Notes: generated by a model from the letters alone, not told the origin. 64,000 bases of DNA from Pseudomonas violetae (GCF_023072615.1 NZ_JAKNRW010000002.1:410299-474298); one strand, 5' to 3'; positions 35,832 to 45,419 are shown, counted from the stretch's first letter. A program made the numbers and translations.

Positions 35832-37205
35832 TTAGAAACTCGCTTTCACCGATAACATGAAATTGCGCGGGTCCCCATAATAGTTGCCGAACGCCTCGGT
35901 ACCTACCGTTGCGTATTAGCGCTTGTCAAACAGGTTGTTACCATTGAGCGCCACCGACCAAGTATCGTCGATGCGGTAGCCGATGCGTCCATTCCAGATC
36001 GCGTAACCCGATTGAGTGATTTTGTTTCCCGATGACGGCGACACCCGGAAATTATCACTCTGCGCGTTCACACCCCCGCCAATGGAAAACTTCTCGAGTG
36101 CGCCATAAAGTGCGTAGTCCCCCCACATGCGCAACACGTGTCGTGGCACGTAACTGTTGAATGCCGCGCCACTGAGGCTGGTGTCGATGTCATCGAGGGT
36201 CTTGGTCTGGGTGTAGGTGTAGCCGGCAAGCAACTGCAGGCGCTCTATCACTTCCCCGCTGATCTGCGCCTAAACCCCTGTGCCCGAACTTTGCCGGCGT
36301 TGACGTAGCAGTAGCCATCCGATGACGGGCATGACGAGTTGAAGTCGGTCTGTGCCTGGTCCTTCTGGAGGGTGCGGAACAGGTTGAAGGAGCTGTTCAG
36401 GCGACCGTCGAACCAGGCTCCCTTGATCCCCAGTTCATAGCTCTGGCCCACGAGCGGCTTGAGTGCCGAACCGTCTTCGGAGCGGTAATTGCCCTGCGGG
36501 GTGAAGATCTCCGAGTAGCTGGCGTAGGCCGTGAGGTTCTCGTTGAGATCCAGGAGGACTCCGGCGAACGGCGTAACCTGACCGGTCTCGGTCGTACTTG
36601 AGTGCTCGGAAGTGCCCGAATTGATGAAAAACGAGTCGGTGTCGGAGTCGTACCAGCTCACCCGTCCGCCCACCACAAGCGTTAGGGGGACCTGCCAGCT
36701 TCAGACGCAGGGTCGAATAAACGCCCTGCTGTTTGGTGACGGAATTGACCGGGCCACCGCGGGAGGAATTATCGATGAAGTAACTGTCATCCGGCTCCGG
36801 AATATGTTTGTCGGGGTTGAACACATTTTGCCGCTGGGGCAGGAAGGCCACGCTATAGAAATCATTTTTTTTCGATCGGCTGGCGTTGAAACCCACCACC
36901 AGTTCGTGTTGCTGGCCTAACGCAGCGAACTTGCCATCCACGTAGGCATCGAGTCCGTAATCGACCTGATCGTAGTCATACAGGCTACCCAGCATGCCGG
37001 TGGTACCGACACCCGGGGTGACCGCGCCGGAAGCGAAGGCATATTTGATGTCCTGGGTGTTTTTTGTGTAAACGCTGGCAACCTTCAGCGCCCAGTCCTC
37101 GTTGATCTGGTGCCTCACATCGCCGAACACCGTGGTGCGCTGGCTACGCCAGGTGTTCCAGGACGGGTCCAGGCATTCGCGACTGATAATTACTCGCATT
37201 GTCAT
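35832..37205 (-). pseudogene. TonB-dependent siderophore receptor, decayed
   Basis: The barrel part of a siderophore receptor can be followed in three frames. Intact pieces include FGDVRHQINEDWALKVASVYT, FAALGQQHELVVGFNASRSKK, VTPFAGVLLDLNENLTAYASY, SYELGIKGAWFDGRLNSSFN and LLAGYTYTQTKTLDDID. Damage: the plug domain and start are missing; a one-base gain in a five-base homopolymer at about 36685-36689 shifts the frame; a one-base loss near 36271 shifts it again (GF-EAQISGEVIERL is expected); and a TAA at 35916-35918 follows NNLFDKR, where Tyr is expected. The barrel's last strand (FMLSVKASF) still follows the stop. It cannot make a functional receptor. Confidence 0.85.
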
Positions 37206-37249
37206 GTTTGTAACAGGTAATTGGCAATAGCCATCATCCGCGCCTTTTA

Positions 37250-37612
37250 TCAAACCTCGACATCGAGCAATTCAAACTTCACCTGATCCGGGTAGAACGC
37301 GACGTAATCCTTGATCTGTTCGACCGACACCTTGGGATGCTCATAACTCCACACCACATTGGCGCCTTCATGCCCGGGGACCTGCAGGCTGAAATAGCTG
37401 GCATCGCCCTTGTACGGGCAGTAACTGGTGTGGTCGGTGCGGGCGAAGTACTTCTCGTCGATGTCTTCACGCGGGACGTAATATACAGGCGGGTAATTGG
37501 CCTCCAGCAGCACCAGTGTGCGTGCGGAAGCCGCCACCTGGATTCCGTGAAACTTCACCAGAAGACAGCCCGGTTGTTCTGCAATGGTAATGACAGCAGG
37601 GGGGGTTGGCAT
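37250..37612 (-). CDS. DUF427 domain protein
   Basis: 120 residues. Core: ARTLVLLEANYPPVYYVPREDIDEKYFARTDHTSYCPYKGDASYFSLQV, then VVWSYEHPKVSVEQIKDYVAFYP. The Tyr-Pro-Pro-Val-Tyr-Tyr-Val-Pro and TxYCPYKG motifs are the signature of DUF427. Cytoplasmic, function unknown. The stop lies at the edge of the TonB relic. The 328-base gap upstream towards topB shows no gene. Confidence 0.88.
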   Translation of the reverse strand: MPTPPAVITIAEQPGCLLVKFHGIQVAASARTLVLLEANYPPVYYVPREDIDEKYFARTDHTSYCPYKGDASYFSLQVPGHEGANVVWSYEHPKVSVEQIKDYVAFYPDQVKFELLDVEV

Positions 37613-37940
37613 GGCGTGGATTCCTCTTGGAAGACTTGACTCAATCGGTGCGAAAGCACGTACCCGCAGTGAGCGAGCAGGCTCACGTCGGGCAGCTAAG
37701 CATCCTCAAAACCTGCATCAACAGCTATCAGGTATAACCCAAGTTACGCCTGCGCGAGCGCTTCACAGCCGAACGGAAGCATCACTCCAGGCAGTTCGGT
37801 GGCGGGTTCGAACTGACGGCAGTCGCGCATGGCAATGACCGGAAACCCACCAACTGTACATCCATACAGATAATGGTTGATACCTCGCCCATCAACCGCC
37901 ATTCTGTGCACCTCTCGTACATTGAAAAACGATGGTGGTC

Positions 37941-39890
37941 ATGCGGCTGTACCTCTGTGAAAAACCGTCCCAAGCCAAGGATATTGCGGCTGTGCTCGGC
38001 GCCCGGCGTCGAGGTGATGGCTGCTGGCTGGGAACGGACGTTACGGTGACCTGGTGCATCGGTCACCTGCTGGAAACCGCGCCACCGGATGCCTACGACG
38101 CACGCTACAAACGCTGGGTGCTGGCAGACCTGCCGATCATCCCCGACAAATGGAAGATGACCGTCAAACCGCGCACCGCCAGCCAGTACAAGGCAGTCAA
38201 ACGGTTGCTGGGCGAGGCCGATGAGCTGGTGATCGCCACGGACGCCGACCGCGAAGGAGAAATGATCGCCAGGGAGCTGGTCGAGCATTGTCGGTATCGC
38301 GGGCCGATCCGCCGACTCTGGTTATCGGCGCTGGACGAGGCATCAATCCGCAAGGCGCTGGCGGCACTCAAGCCGGGAGCCGAGACCTTCAGCCTGTACC
38401 ACTCCGCCTTGGGCCGCTCCCGGGCCGACTGGCTGATCGGAATGAACATGAGCCGGTTGTTCACACTGCTGGGACGGCAGTCGGGTTATCAGGGAGTGTT
38501 GCCGGTCGGTCGAGTACAAACGCCGACCCTGCGCCTGGTGGTGGATCGGGATCGCAGCATCGCCGATTTCGTCCCAGTCGCCTATTGGGCCATTGATGTG
38601 CAACTGCTGCACGACGGCACTACGTTTACCGCGCAATGGCGCGCCCCCTCCGAGGTTTGCGACGACCAGGACCGCTGCCTGAACCCGGAACTGGCTCGCC
38701 AGGCTGCAACAGCCATCGGCAATGCGGCCAGCGCCCGGGTGGTCAAGCTGCGTACCGAGCGCCTGCGTGAAGTAGCGCCCCTACCCTTTGACTTGGGCAC
38801 GTTGCAGGAAGTCTGTTCGAAGAAACTCGGGCTGGGTGCCCAAGAGACACTCGACATCGCTCAGGCACTCTACGAAACCCATAAAGTCATCACCTACCCG
38901 CGCAGCGATTGCGGCTACCTGCCGATCAGTCAGCACAGCGAGGCGCCGGGAATCCTGACGGCGCTGAAACAAGCCGATCCAGGCCTTAACGCGTTGAATG
39001 AGCATCTGGAACCACACCGGCGTTCCCGCGCCTGGAACGATGCCAAAGTCAGTGCTCACCACGGGATCATCCCCACGGCAGCAGCAAAAAATCTTGAACG
39101 ACTGGTCGGCAAGCAAAGGGCGGTGTACACCCTGATTCGCGCACGTTATCTGGCGCAGTTCCTGCCCAACCACGAGTACGACCGGACCCAGGCCGACTTT
39201 GATTGCGCCGGCCAAGCGTTGCGAGCGGTGGGCAAGCAGATCGTCGAATCTGGCTGGAAACGCGCTTTGCCTGAAGCCCTGGCCCCGGCCAAGGGCCGTG
39301 AAGCTCCGACTCCGCAAACCCTGCCGACACTGGCCGAAGGTCGTGAGTGCAGGGTTGCCGATGTCAAGCTCAAAGACCTCTGGACTCAACCGCCCAAACC
39401 TTTCACCGAGGGCGACCTGATCAAGGCGATGAAAAATGTCGCCAAGCTCGTGGAAGATCCACTGCTCAAGCAAAAGCTCAAGGACACCACCGGCATCGGT
39501 ACCGAAGCGACTCGCGCGTCGATCATTCAAGGGCTGCTCGACCGTGGTTACCTGACTAAAAACGGCAAGGCGCTGGCCGCGACCCCGGCGGCATTCAGCC
39601 TGATCGACGCCGTGCCCAGGGCTATTGCCGATCCTGGAACCACGGCGATCTGGGAACAGGCACTGGACATGGTGCAGAGCGGCGAGATGAGCCTGGAAGA
39701 GTTTGTCACCAAACAGGCCGCATGGATGAGCAAACAGGTAGCCCGCTGTGCCGGGCTGAGCTTGACCATCAGCGGGCCCGCAAGCCCGGCCGAACGCGGG
39801 GCAACGCCGTGGAAAAACAAACGCAAACCCGCTAAGCGCAAAGCTGCGACCGGCACCAGGCGCCCGGCAAAACCAGCGCGCAAAACATGA
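37941..39890 (+). CDS. topB: DNA topoisomerase III
   Basis: 649 residues, type IA topoisomerase. TOPRIM domain at the start (MRLYLCEKPSQAKDIA; acidic triad in IATDADREGEMIARE), QTPTLRLVVDRD strand-passage motif, and the active-site Tyr in ITYPRSDCGYLP. Later SAHHGIIPT and GIGTEATRASIIQGLLDRGYL. I chose the fourth codon (MRLYL) over ATG 37932 because the family starts there. The basic tail (KNKRKPAKRKAATGTRR) is usual. Relaxes and decatenates single-stranded crossings during replication and recombination. Confidence 0.94.
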   Translation: MRLYLCEKPSQAKDIAAVLGARRRGDGCWLGTDVTVTWCIGHLLETAPPDAYDARYKRWVLADLPIIPDKWKMTVKPRTASQYKAVKRLLGEADELVIATDADREGEMIARELVEHCRYRGPIRRLWLSALDEASIRKALAALKPGAETFSLYHSALGRSRADWLIGMNMSRLFTLLGRQSGYQGVLPVGRVQTPTLRLVVDRDRSIADFVPVAYWAIDVQLLHDGTTFTAQWRAPSEVCDDQDRCLNPELARQAATAIGNAASARVVKLRTERLREVAPLPFDLGTLQEVCSKKLGLGAQETLDIAQALYETHKVITYPRSDCGYLPISQHSEAPGILTALKQADPGLNALNEHLEPHRRSRAWNDAKVSAHHGIIPTAAAKNLERLVGKQRAVYTLIRARYLAQFLPNHEYDRTQADFDCAGQALRAVGKQIVESGWKRALPEALAPAKGREAPTPQTLPTLAEGRECRVADVKLKDLWTQPPKPFTEGDLIKAMKNVAKLVEDPLLKQKLKDTTGIGTEATRASIIQGLLDRGYLTKNGKALAATPAAFSLIDAVPRAIADPGTTAIWEQALDMVQSGEMSLEEFVTKQAAWMSKQVARCAGLSLTISGPASPAERGATPWKNKRKPAKRKAATGTRRPAKPARKT

Positions 39891-39968
39891 GGGCACTTCG
39901 CACCGACCAAGATGGTCTAGTGTTCTTCAAACCCGGCGCCACTACTCCTATCTGAAAAGGCCTCGAAC

Positions 39969-40598
39969 ATGATTATTGTCCATCACTTGAACAACTCTCG
40001 CTCGCAACGGATTCTCTGGCTGCTGGAAGAGCTGGGCATCCCGTACGAGCTCAAGCGCTATCAACGCGACCCGCAGACCAACCTGGCACCACCGCAGTTG
40101 AAGGCAGTGAATGCCTTGGGCAAATCACCGGTCATCGAAGATGGTCAACAGACGCTGATCGAGTCTGCGGCAATCATCGACTACCTGATTCGACGCCACG
40201 GCCAGGGTCGCCTGCAACCTGATCCAGCCACAGCTGCCTACGATCAATACGTGCAGTGGCTGCATTTCGCCGAAGGCTCGGCGATGCTGCCGCTGATGCT
40301 GAACCTGTACGTGGGTCGCCTGGGTGAGGCTGGCGCGCCATTGCATCCACGGATCAACTCGGAAGTGGCCAACTACCTGGGTTACCTCGACACAGCGCTC
40401 AGCCAGTCCGACTACCTGTTGGGCACTGAATTCAGCGCCGCGGATATCCAGATGAGCTTTATCGGCGAGATCGCCAGGGCGCAAGGCAAACTCGGTCAGT
40501 ATCCGCACGTGGCCGCCTGGGTCGAACGCTTCCAGAAACGCCCTGCCTACGTTGCCGCATTGAAGACCGGTGGACCGTACGATTTTGCGCCCCACTGA
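39969..40598 (+). CDS. Glutathione S-transferase
   Basis: 209 residues. N-terminal thioredoxin fold (MIIVHHLNNSRSQRILWLLEELGIPYEL, NALGKSPVIEDG, LIESAAIIDYLI) with Ser-Gln in the place of the catalytic Ser/Tyr; C-terminal helical domain (YLLGTEFSAADIQMSF, the N-capping motif). Conjugation or isomerase activity unknown. It starts 78 bases after topB with a weak ribosome site (AAAAGG). Confidence 0.9.
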   Translation: MIIVHHLNNSRSQRILWLLEELGIPYELKRYQRDPQTNLAPPQLKAVNALGKSPVIEDGQQTLIESAAIIDYLIRRHGQGRLQPDPATAAYDQYVQWLHFAEGSAMLPLMLNLYVGRLGEAGAPLHPRINSEVANYLGYLDTALSQSDYLLGTEFSAADIQMSFIGEIARAQGKLGQYPHVAAWVERFQKRPAYVAALKTGGPYDFAPH

Positions 40599-40623
40599 TT
40601 GATCCAGTCAGGAGCCACACTCA

Positions 40624-41154
40624 ATGCCCTTGATAGAACTGCACGCCGCCCAACGCGACGACCTGGACACCATTGAAAACCTGATGCAGTTCTACCTGTA
40701 CGACTTCAGCGAATGGCTACCGCTAAAGCTCGCAGGGCACGGCTTCTTCAGTATCCAGCCGAAACTCGAATACTGGAGAAAGCCGGCAACCCAGCCCTTT
40801 CTGATCACGGCCGACGGCGAACTGGCCGGTTTTGTGACCGTCGACGACCAGACCCACCTCGATGGCGTGCAGTTGAACCTTGGCTATCTCTTCGTCATTC
40901 GACGTTTTCGTGGCCTAGGCGTCGCGAAGTTTGTCGTCTCTGACCTCTTGAGTCGCAACCCGGGCCAATGGCACATTTTCCACATCGACGCAAACCTGCC
41001 TGCGCGGCGGTTCTGGGCCCGACTCATACCCATTCTTACCGGCAACCTGTACAGCCTGCACCAGCGACCAGTCGACGGATACCCCTGCACCTTTTACCGC
41101 TTTGAAACCCCGCCCCAGTCCGCCGGACCGGTGCACGCCACCTCTCCTTGCTAA
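40624..41154 (+). CDS. GNAT-family N-acetyltransferase
   Basis: 176 residues. GNAT core: LQFYLYDFSEWLPLKLAGHGFF, then LNLGYLFVIRRFRGLGVAKFVVSDLLSR, where RRFRGLGVA is the acetyl-CoA pyrophosphate loop, and WHIFHIDANLPARRFWARL. Substrate unknown. Starts after CAGGAGCCACACTCA, 25 bases downstream of the GST, so the two probably share a transcript. Confidence 0.85.
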   Translation: MPLIELHAAQRDDLDTIENLMQFYLYDFSEWLPLKLAGHGFFSIQPKLEYWRKPATQPFLITADGELAGFVTVDDQTHLDGVQLNLGYLFVIRRFRGLGVAKFVVSDLLSRNPGQWHIFHIDANLPARRFWARLIPILTGNLYSLHQRPVDGYPCTFYRFETPPQSAGPVHATSPC

Positions 41155-41176
41155 TATCAAACAGCTTTGTCCGACA

Positions 41177-41206
41177 ATATGTAGTGACTGAAAATAATCA
41201 CTACAT
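41177..41206. promoter_or_regulatory. Perfect 10-base inverted repeat
   Basis: TATGTAGTGA, ten bases of AT-rich spacer, then TCACTACATA. It lies 23 bases after the GNAT stop in an AT-rich stretch. There is no U run, so it looks more like a regulator-binding dyad for the downstream small ORF than a terminator. Confidence 0.45.
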
Positions 41207-41272
41207 AACCATTGACGCCTCCGATTTGCCCTTGCATGATGCAGACATCTCCCCGATCGGGAGTACGGCAAC

Positions 41273-41425
41273 ATGTTTAAGCAAGCTCGTCTGACCGCCG
41301 AGCTGTTATTCCCGGATACACGCTGCCCACAAGGCAGATTGAAGAAGCTGACCTGGCCCGAACGTCCAGTACAAGGACGGGAAGCGCTGGCGATCAATCC
41401 TCATGAAGCTTGTGGCCGACCCTGA
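41273..41425 (+). CDS. Possible small protein, 50 residues
   Basis: The ORF begins MFKQARLTAELLFPDTRCPQ and goes on through KLTWPERPVQGREALAIN. It is preceded by GGGAG nine bases before the ATG, and a 10-base dyad lies about 70 bases upstream. Basic, soluble, no family recognised. The region to 41646 holds nothing else I can support. Confidence 0.35.
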   Translation: MFKQARLTAELLFPDTRCPQGRLKKLTWPERPVQGREALAINPHEACGRP

Positions 41426-41646
41426 AAAGTCGGCAGTGGCCTCCAGGTTTTCGCCGCTTCTCTTCGTTGTGACGCTATTGCGTAGCAGTTATTCAACACG
41501 ACTACATGCAACAGACGCGGGACCTCGCCACATTCGGCGAATGAACGCTGACGTCCTGGTTTCGGTGCCAGGGATCAACTAACCGATGGGCTACCTGTAT
41601 TAGCGAACCAACTTTGAAAGATCACCAAATGGTCAAGGGGCAAATC

Positions 41647-41976
41647 ATGAATCTGAACAATCAACCTACTATCGAAGAACTGGCTCGCATGTTCGCTGCG
41701 CAAAAAGACAGCCACGACAGCCATATTCTGTGGATCAGCAAGTCGGGCCAGGTTCATATCGACTGCCTGGCAACGCACGCTGATGAGGCCGAGTTCGATA
41801 AGAACAACCAGAACCTGCTTGCCCGACTGAGGATGTACCGTCGCGGCCAGGGCTACGTTGGCAAGAAAGCCGCCGCCGATAAAGACTTCATCGGCAGTGT
41901 TCTGCAAACGCTGAAACAGGCGTGGGCTTCCATGCAGAACCAGAATGAAGTTCGGGTGATTGACCGGTTCTACTGA
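41647..41976 (+). CDS. Conserved-looking hypothetical protein
   Basis: 109 residues, soluble, no TM. The start at 41647 (MNLNNQPTIEELARMFAAQKDSHDSHILWIS) is backed by AAGGGG eight bases upstream; two in-frame ATGs lie further up. The second half (LLARLRMYRRGQGYVGKKAA, DKDFIGSVLQTLKQAW) is helical and basic. No family I can name. A clear bidirectional terminator follows. Confidence 0.7.
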   Translation: MNLNNQPTIEELARMFAAQKDSHDSHILWISKSGQVHIDCLATHADEAEFDKNNQNLLARLRMYRRGQGYVGKKAAADKDFIGSVLQTLKQAWASMQNQNEVRVIDRFY

Positions 41977-41995
41977 TACTTCACACATCTAATAT

Positions 41996-42034
41996 AAAAG
42001 GGCCTGCTCTCGCCAAAGAGCAGGCCCTTTTTTT
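41996..42034. terminator. Bidirectional Rho-independent terminator
   Basis: AAAAGGGCCTGCTC, an eight-base loop, then GAGCAGGCCCTTTTTTT. It serves both convergent neighbours. Confidence 0.9.
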
Positions 42035-42049
42035 GTCGTCGACGTTTAT

Positions 42050-43552
42050 TTAGCGTTTAACGTCCAGATCAATCTGGGTCATGCGACTGCGGATGGTAAA
42101 TACTCCATCTCCCGAAAGAATCGCGCTGCGGGCAAACAGGCGACCGCTCTCCCAGTTCGAGAGTCCCAACTCAGGCTTGTTCAATGCGTACTGGCCATCG
42201 ACCCAGCGAGTGACTCCGTTGCCCACGAAAGGCGCGTTGACCGCGTTATAGAAGCGCTCCTGCGTGCTGGCATCCTCACTGATCAATGACACGGTGAACT
42301 GCGGGCTGTAGCGGTTGAACAACGCAATGGACTGGGCCAGATCATCCACGATTTTCAGGCTGACTTCGGGGGTTTCTTCCCATTCCCACTCGCGCCCCAA
42401 CTCAGCCTCGGGCAAAGGCTCGGCCAGCGCTTCGGTTCGATAACCCTCGGCGCGATACACCTCGACACTCGCCGTTTGCCAGTCTGCCGGCAAGCCCTGT
42501 TCGCTGCCTTCGACGATGTGCAATTTGCAGCCCTGGCCGCGGGCGGTGCCGGCTTGCTGCAGGGCCTCGAGAAACAACGGCACCAATTCCGCCGCCCGGT
42601 CACGGTGAATCAGGCAGACGTTGAGGGTGTTGCAGACTTTGCGGTCAAGGGAGTTGCGCACCACGGCGGCAAAACGCCGGGCGTCGGCTTCCTTGTCAGC
42701 AATCAGCCAGGCGCCTCCCGTGCCGTGCAGGCTGACGGCGGTGCCGGCCTGTTGGGCGATACTGCCCAGCTGGCTGACCGCGCGTCCCGAACCGCGGGCC
42801 ACGGCCAGCGACAGGCGCCGGTCGGCGAACATGGCCCAACCTGCCGCGTGATTGACGCTTTCCACCAGCGACACGGCGCCAACGGGCAAGCCGGCAGCGG
42901 CCAGCGCAGGGTTCAATGCATGGCTGACGATGGCCTGGGCGGTGCCCAACGCATCGCTACCGATGCGCAGCACGGCGGTGTTGCCAGTACGCAGAACGCC
43001 AGCAGCGTCGGCAAAGACGTTGGGCCGCCCTTCGAAGACGAACCCAACAATGCCCAGCGGCGAGACCACCTGCTCGACTTTCCAGCCGTCATGCTCGACA
43101 CAGCTGATGACTTTGCCGCGAGTCGCCGAGGCATCGCGCCAGGCCTTGAGCCCGGCGATCATATCGCGGCGCATTGGTTCATTGGCCAGCAGTCGCGTGG
43201 TGGAACGGCCACGGGCCTTGGCCCGCTCGATATCGGCCAGGTTCGCTGCCTCGATCAACGCCCAGGCATCCGGGCTTTCCAGGCGCTGGGCGAAGTGGTC
43301 GAAGAATTCGCTGATAGCCTCATCCGACACCGCCGACATTGCCTTGAACGCCGCGTCAGCGCGCTCGATCGCCACGGCTGCGGCTTGCTGGTCAGCCACA
43401 GGAATCAACAGCAACTCACCACTGACCTGCTCCACCAGAAGGTGGTCGCCGGGCTGGAAACGTTCAGCCAGTTCAGGGCTGACGACAGTGACACGGTTCC
43501 CGGCAAAAGGAATGGGCGTGCCAGCGACTAGACGATCGAGCGCAAGAGACAT
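42050..43552 (-). CDS. ProA-like aldehyde dehydrogenase family protein
   Basis: 500 residues. The core matches gamma-glutamyl phosphate reductase: SPLGIVGFVFEGRPNVFADAAG, LRTGNTAVLRIGSDAL, GAVSLVESVNHAA and the catalytic Cys in LDRKVCNTLNVCLIH. Against normal ProA (about 420 residues) it has about 75 extra residues in front (AGNRVTVVSPELAERFQPGDHLLV, a small beta domain), and GGSG-like substrate residues are replaced by ARGSGRAVSQLG. It is therefore a paralogue acting on another acyl-phosphate or aldehyde, not the proline enzyme itself (inference). No proB nearby. Confidence 0.75.
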   Translation of the reverse strand: MSLALDRLVAGTPIPFAGNRVTVVSPELAERFQPGDHLLVEQVSGELLLIPVADQQAAAVAIERADAAFKAMSAVSDEAISEFFDHFAQRLESPDAWALIEAANLADIERAKARGRSTTRLLANEPMRRDMIAGLKAWRDASATRGKVISCVEHDGWKVEQVVSPLGIVGFVFEGRPNVFADAAGVLRTGNTAVLRIGSDALGTAQAIVSHALNPALAAAGLPVGAVSLVESVNHAAGWAMFADRRLSLAVARGSGRAVSQLGSIAQQAGTAVSLHGTGGAWLIADKEADARRFAAVVRNSLDRKVCNTLNVCLIHRDRAAELVPLFLEALQQAGTARGQGCKLHIVEGSEQGLPADWQTASVEVYRAEGYRTEALAEPLPEAELGREWEWEETPEVSLKIVDDLAQSIALFNRYSPQFTVSLISEDASTQERFYNAVNAPFVGNGVTRWVDGQYALNKPELGLSNWESGRLFARSAILSGDGVFTIRSRMTQIDLDVKR

Positions 43553-44012
43553 GAAGCGGTTTCACCATGCAATGGGCGGGCAGGAAAGGTACCGGAAATT
43601 CCAAAGAACGTCATCGCCCGCATATCCACCCCGGGCCCTACAGGGGAGATGCATCCGCGAAAGACACCCCAACCGTACACCTGTGTATCCACCGCCACCC
43701 CCGACACACCGCCCCTTCATTCACCACTCTCACGACATGCCACCGATACACCCGACTGATGAAATTCACCTTGTCGATTGGCCAAGTCGATCAAAACGCG
43801 CAACGCAGACCCAGCCCATAAACACCCACACTCTTCGGCCGTCAAACGCCTGCACCTCAACCTCGTTTGGGCGGCAGCTGGATTGCACCGCTGACCTTGC
43901 GGGTGTTTTCAGCCTCGATGCGCTGATGACGTGCATTTTCTGGCGCCGTAACATTCGTTGAAATGATACCGTGGCAAGCTTCAGCCCCTCACTCGCGTAG
44001 ACAGGAGCCACC
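43553..44012. other. 460-base gap without a supported gene
   Basis: The gap between the divergent ProA-like and dienelactone hydrolase genes is rich in CAC/CCA trinucleotides (43660-43760). Open frames on both strands lack ribosome sites and family features. It must contain the promoters of both neighbours, but I could not place them. Confidence 0.4.
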
Positions 44013-44711
44013 ATGAGCGTAACCACCCAATGGATCGAGATCGACAGCGCCGACGGTAAATTCGGTGCCTATCTGGCGATTCCCCACACGCAAAAAGGCC
44101 CCGGGATCGTGTTGATCCAGGAGATTTTCGGCGTCAACGAGCACATTCGCTCAGTCGCCGAACAATACGCTGCAGACGGCTACCTGGTGGTCGTTCCGGA
44201 TCTATTCTGGCGCAACGGCCCCCGCATCGAGCTGACTTACGACGAAGCCGGCTGGAAACGCGCGGTAGAACTGATGAACGCCACAGACATCGGCAAGGCC
44301 CAGGCCGACATCAAGCTGGCCATTACCGCACTCAAGGCCCAGCCCGGCCTGGATGGCGGCGTGGCCTCCATCGGTTATTGCTTCGGTGGCCTGCTGTCAT
44401 ACTTGACCGCCGCCAATGGTCTGGTTGACGTGGCGATCGCCTACTACGGTGGCGGTATCCAGAACCAATTGGACCGCGCCGACGAAATCACCGTGCCGCT
44501 GTTGATGCACTTCGGCGAAGAGGACAGTCACATTCCACTGGAGGCCGTCGAGAAGATCGCCGAGCGCTTCGAGAACAACGACTTCGTGGAAATCGTTGTC
44601 TATCCGCAAGCCGAACACGGTTTCAACTGCTCGCACCGCGACAGCTACAACCAACGCGCTGCGGCTGAAGCCCATGGCAATACGCTGATCTTCCTGGGCC
44701 AGGAACTGTAA
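44013..44711 (+). CDS. Dienelactone hydrolase family protein
   Basis: 232 residues, alpha/beta hydrolase. Triad: Cys in SIGYCFGGLLSY, Asp in the MHFGEEDSHIP loop, His in YPQAEHGFNCSHRD. The N-terminal Glu of the family lies in IVLIQEIFGVNEHI. Known members open dienelactones in chloroaromatic breakdown, but most housekeeping paralogues have no proven substrate; no catabolic genes are adjacent. Start preceded by CAGGAGCCACC. Confidence 0.9.
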   Translation: MSVTTQWIEIDSADGKFGAYLAIPHTQKGPGIVLIQEIFGVNEHIRSVAEQYAADGYLVVVPDLFWRNGPRIELTYDEAGWKRAVELMNATDIGKAQADIKLAITALKAQPGLDGGVASIGYCFGGLLSYLTAANGLVDVAIAYYGGGIQNQLDRADEITVPLLMHFGEEDSHIPLEAVEKIAERFENNDFVEIVVYPQAEHGFNCSHRDSYNQRAAAEAHGNTLIFLGQEL

Positions 44712-44724
44712 GACTGCGACAAAC

Positions 44725-44754
44725 GAAAAAGGCACCTGGAAAGGTGCCTTTTTT
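44725..44754. terminator. Bidirectional Rho-independent terminator
   Basis: AAAAAGGCACCT-GGAA-AGGTGCCTTTTTT between convergent genes. Confidence 0.9.
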
Positions 44755-44804
44755 GCGGTCTGTTGCGGGCCAATTCCTAACGCTGTTTGCTGCACGAACC
44801 ACAC

Positions 44805-45419
44805 CTACTTCGCGTTCCCTCCCCGCGGCTTGTAGAACCTGAACCTGCCGATATCCGCCGTCTTGGTGTACTTGCTCGCCCAATCCGGCCGCACGGTCTT
44901 GTCATGAAAATACATCGCCCCCACCGTCTGGTCACTGAGCGTCCGGTTCAGCGCCTTGCGCGCGATCTCCTTGGCGACCGCATATTCGGCATTCTCCTTG
45001 ACCTGATCCGGACGCCCGTCGCACCACCAGGAAAACTGGCAGTTGCGGCTTTCCGATCCCTCCTTGACCACTGCGCACACGGTGTCGGGAAATCCTTTGT
45101 GCCCCAGACGATTCATGACCACGCTGGCGACGGCTTCCATTTCCCGGGTCTCTCGCCCCTTGGCCTCCCAATAGATAGAGCGCGCGAGGCAGGTAATGGC
45201 ATCATCCAGCGGCGCCGAGCCGGCGGGATCGACCGCCTGCACCTCCGAGGTGGTTATCGCGTCGGCCTTGGGCACCGGGATGTCGGCGCCTTTTTCCGCT
45301 GCTTTTTGCTCCAGGACCTCAGCCTTATCCTCGGCTTTTTTCTGTTCCAGTTCAGTGGCCAGTACCTGGCCGCCGATCAGGGATAGTGCCAGCCAAGTTG
45401 CAGTCCACGTCAAGCGCAT
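44805..45419 (-). CDS. SleB-type cell wall hydrolase
   Basis: 204 residues. Signal peptide MRLTWTATWLALSLIGGQVLA, a charged coiled segment (ELEQKKAEDKAEVLEQKAAEK split over 23-43), then the Hydrolase_2 (SleB) domain: LARSIYWEAKGRETREMEAVASVVMNRL, FPDTVCAVV, CQFSWWCDG, GAMYFHD, with the catalytic Glu in YWEAKG. Predicted periplasmic lytic transglycosylase or amidase acting on peptidoglycan. In non-sporing pseudomonads its role is wall remodelling rather than germination. Confidence 0.9.
   Translation of the reverse strand: MRLTWTATWLALSLIGGQVLATELEQKKAEDKAEVLEQKAAEKGADIPVPKADAITTSEVQAVDPAGSAPLDDAITCLARSIYWEAKGRETREMEAVASVVMNRLGHKGFPDTVCAVVKEGSESRNCQFSWWCDGRPDQVKENAEYAVAKEIARKALNRTLSDQTVGAMYFHDKTVRPDWASKYTKTADIGRFRFYKPRGGNAK

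Noticed and set aside
37613..37940. Possible gene in the gap before topB
   Set aside because: Frames are short, lack ribosome sites and show no motifs; a single weak REP-like hairpin near 37670 is all I see.
42476..43531. 351-codon open frame on the plus strand
   Set aside because: Shadow of the ProA-like gene.
43660..43760. CAC/CCA-rich stretch as a repeat array
   Set aside because: No fixed unit length; low-complexity composition only. No CRISPR-like spacing anywhere in the window.
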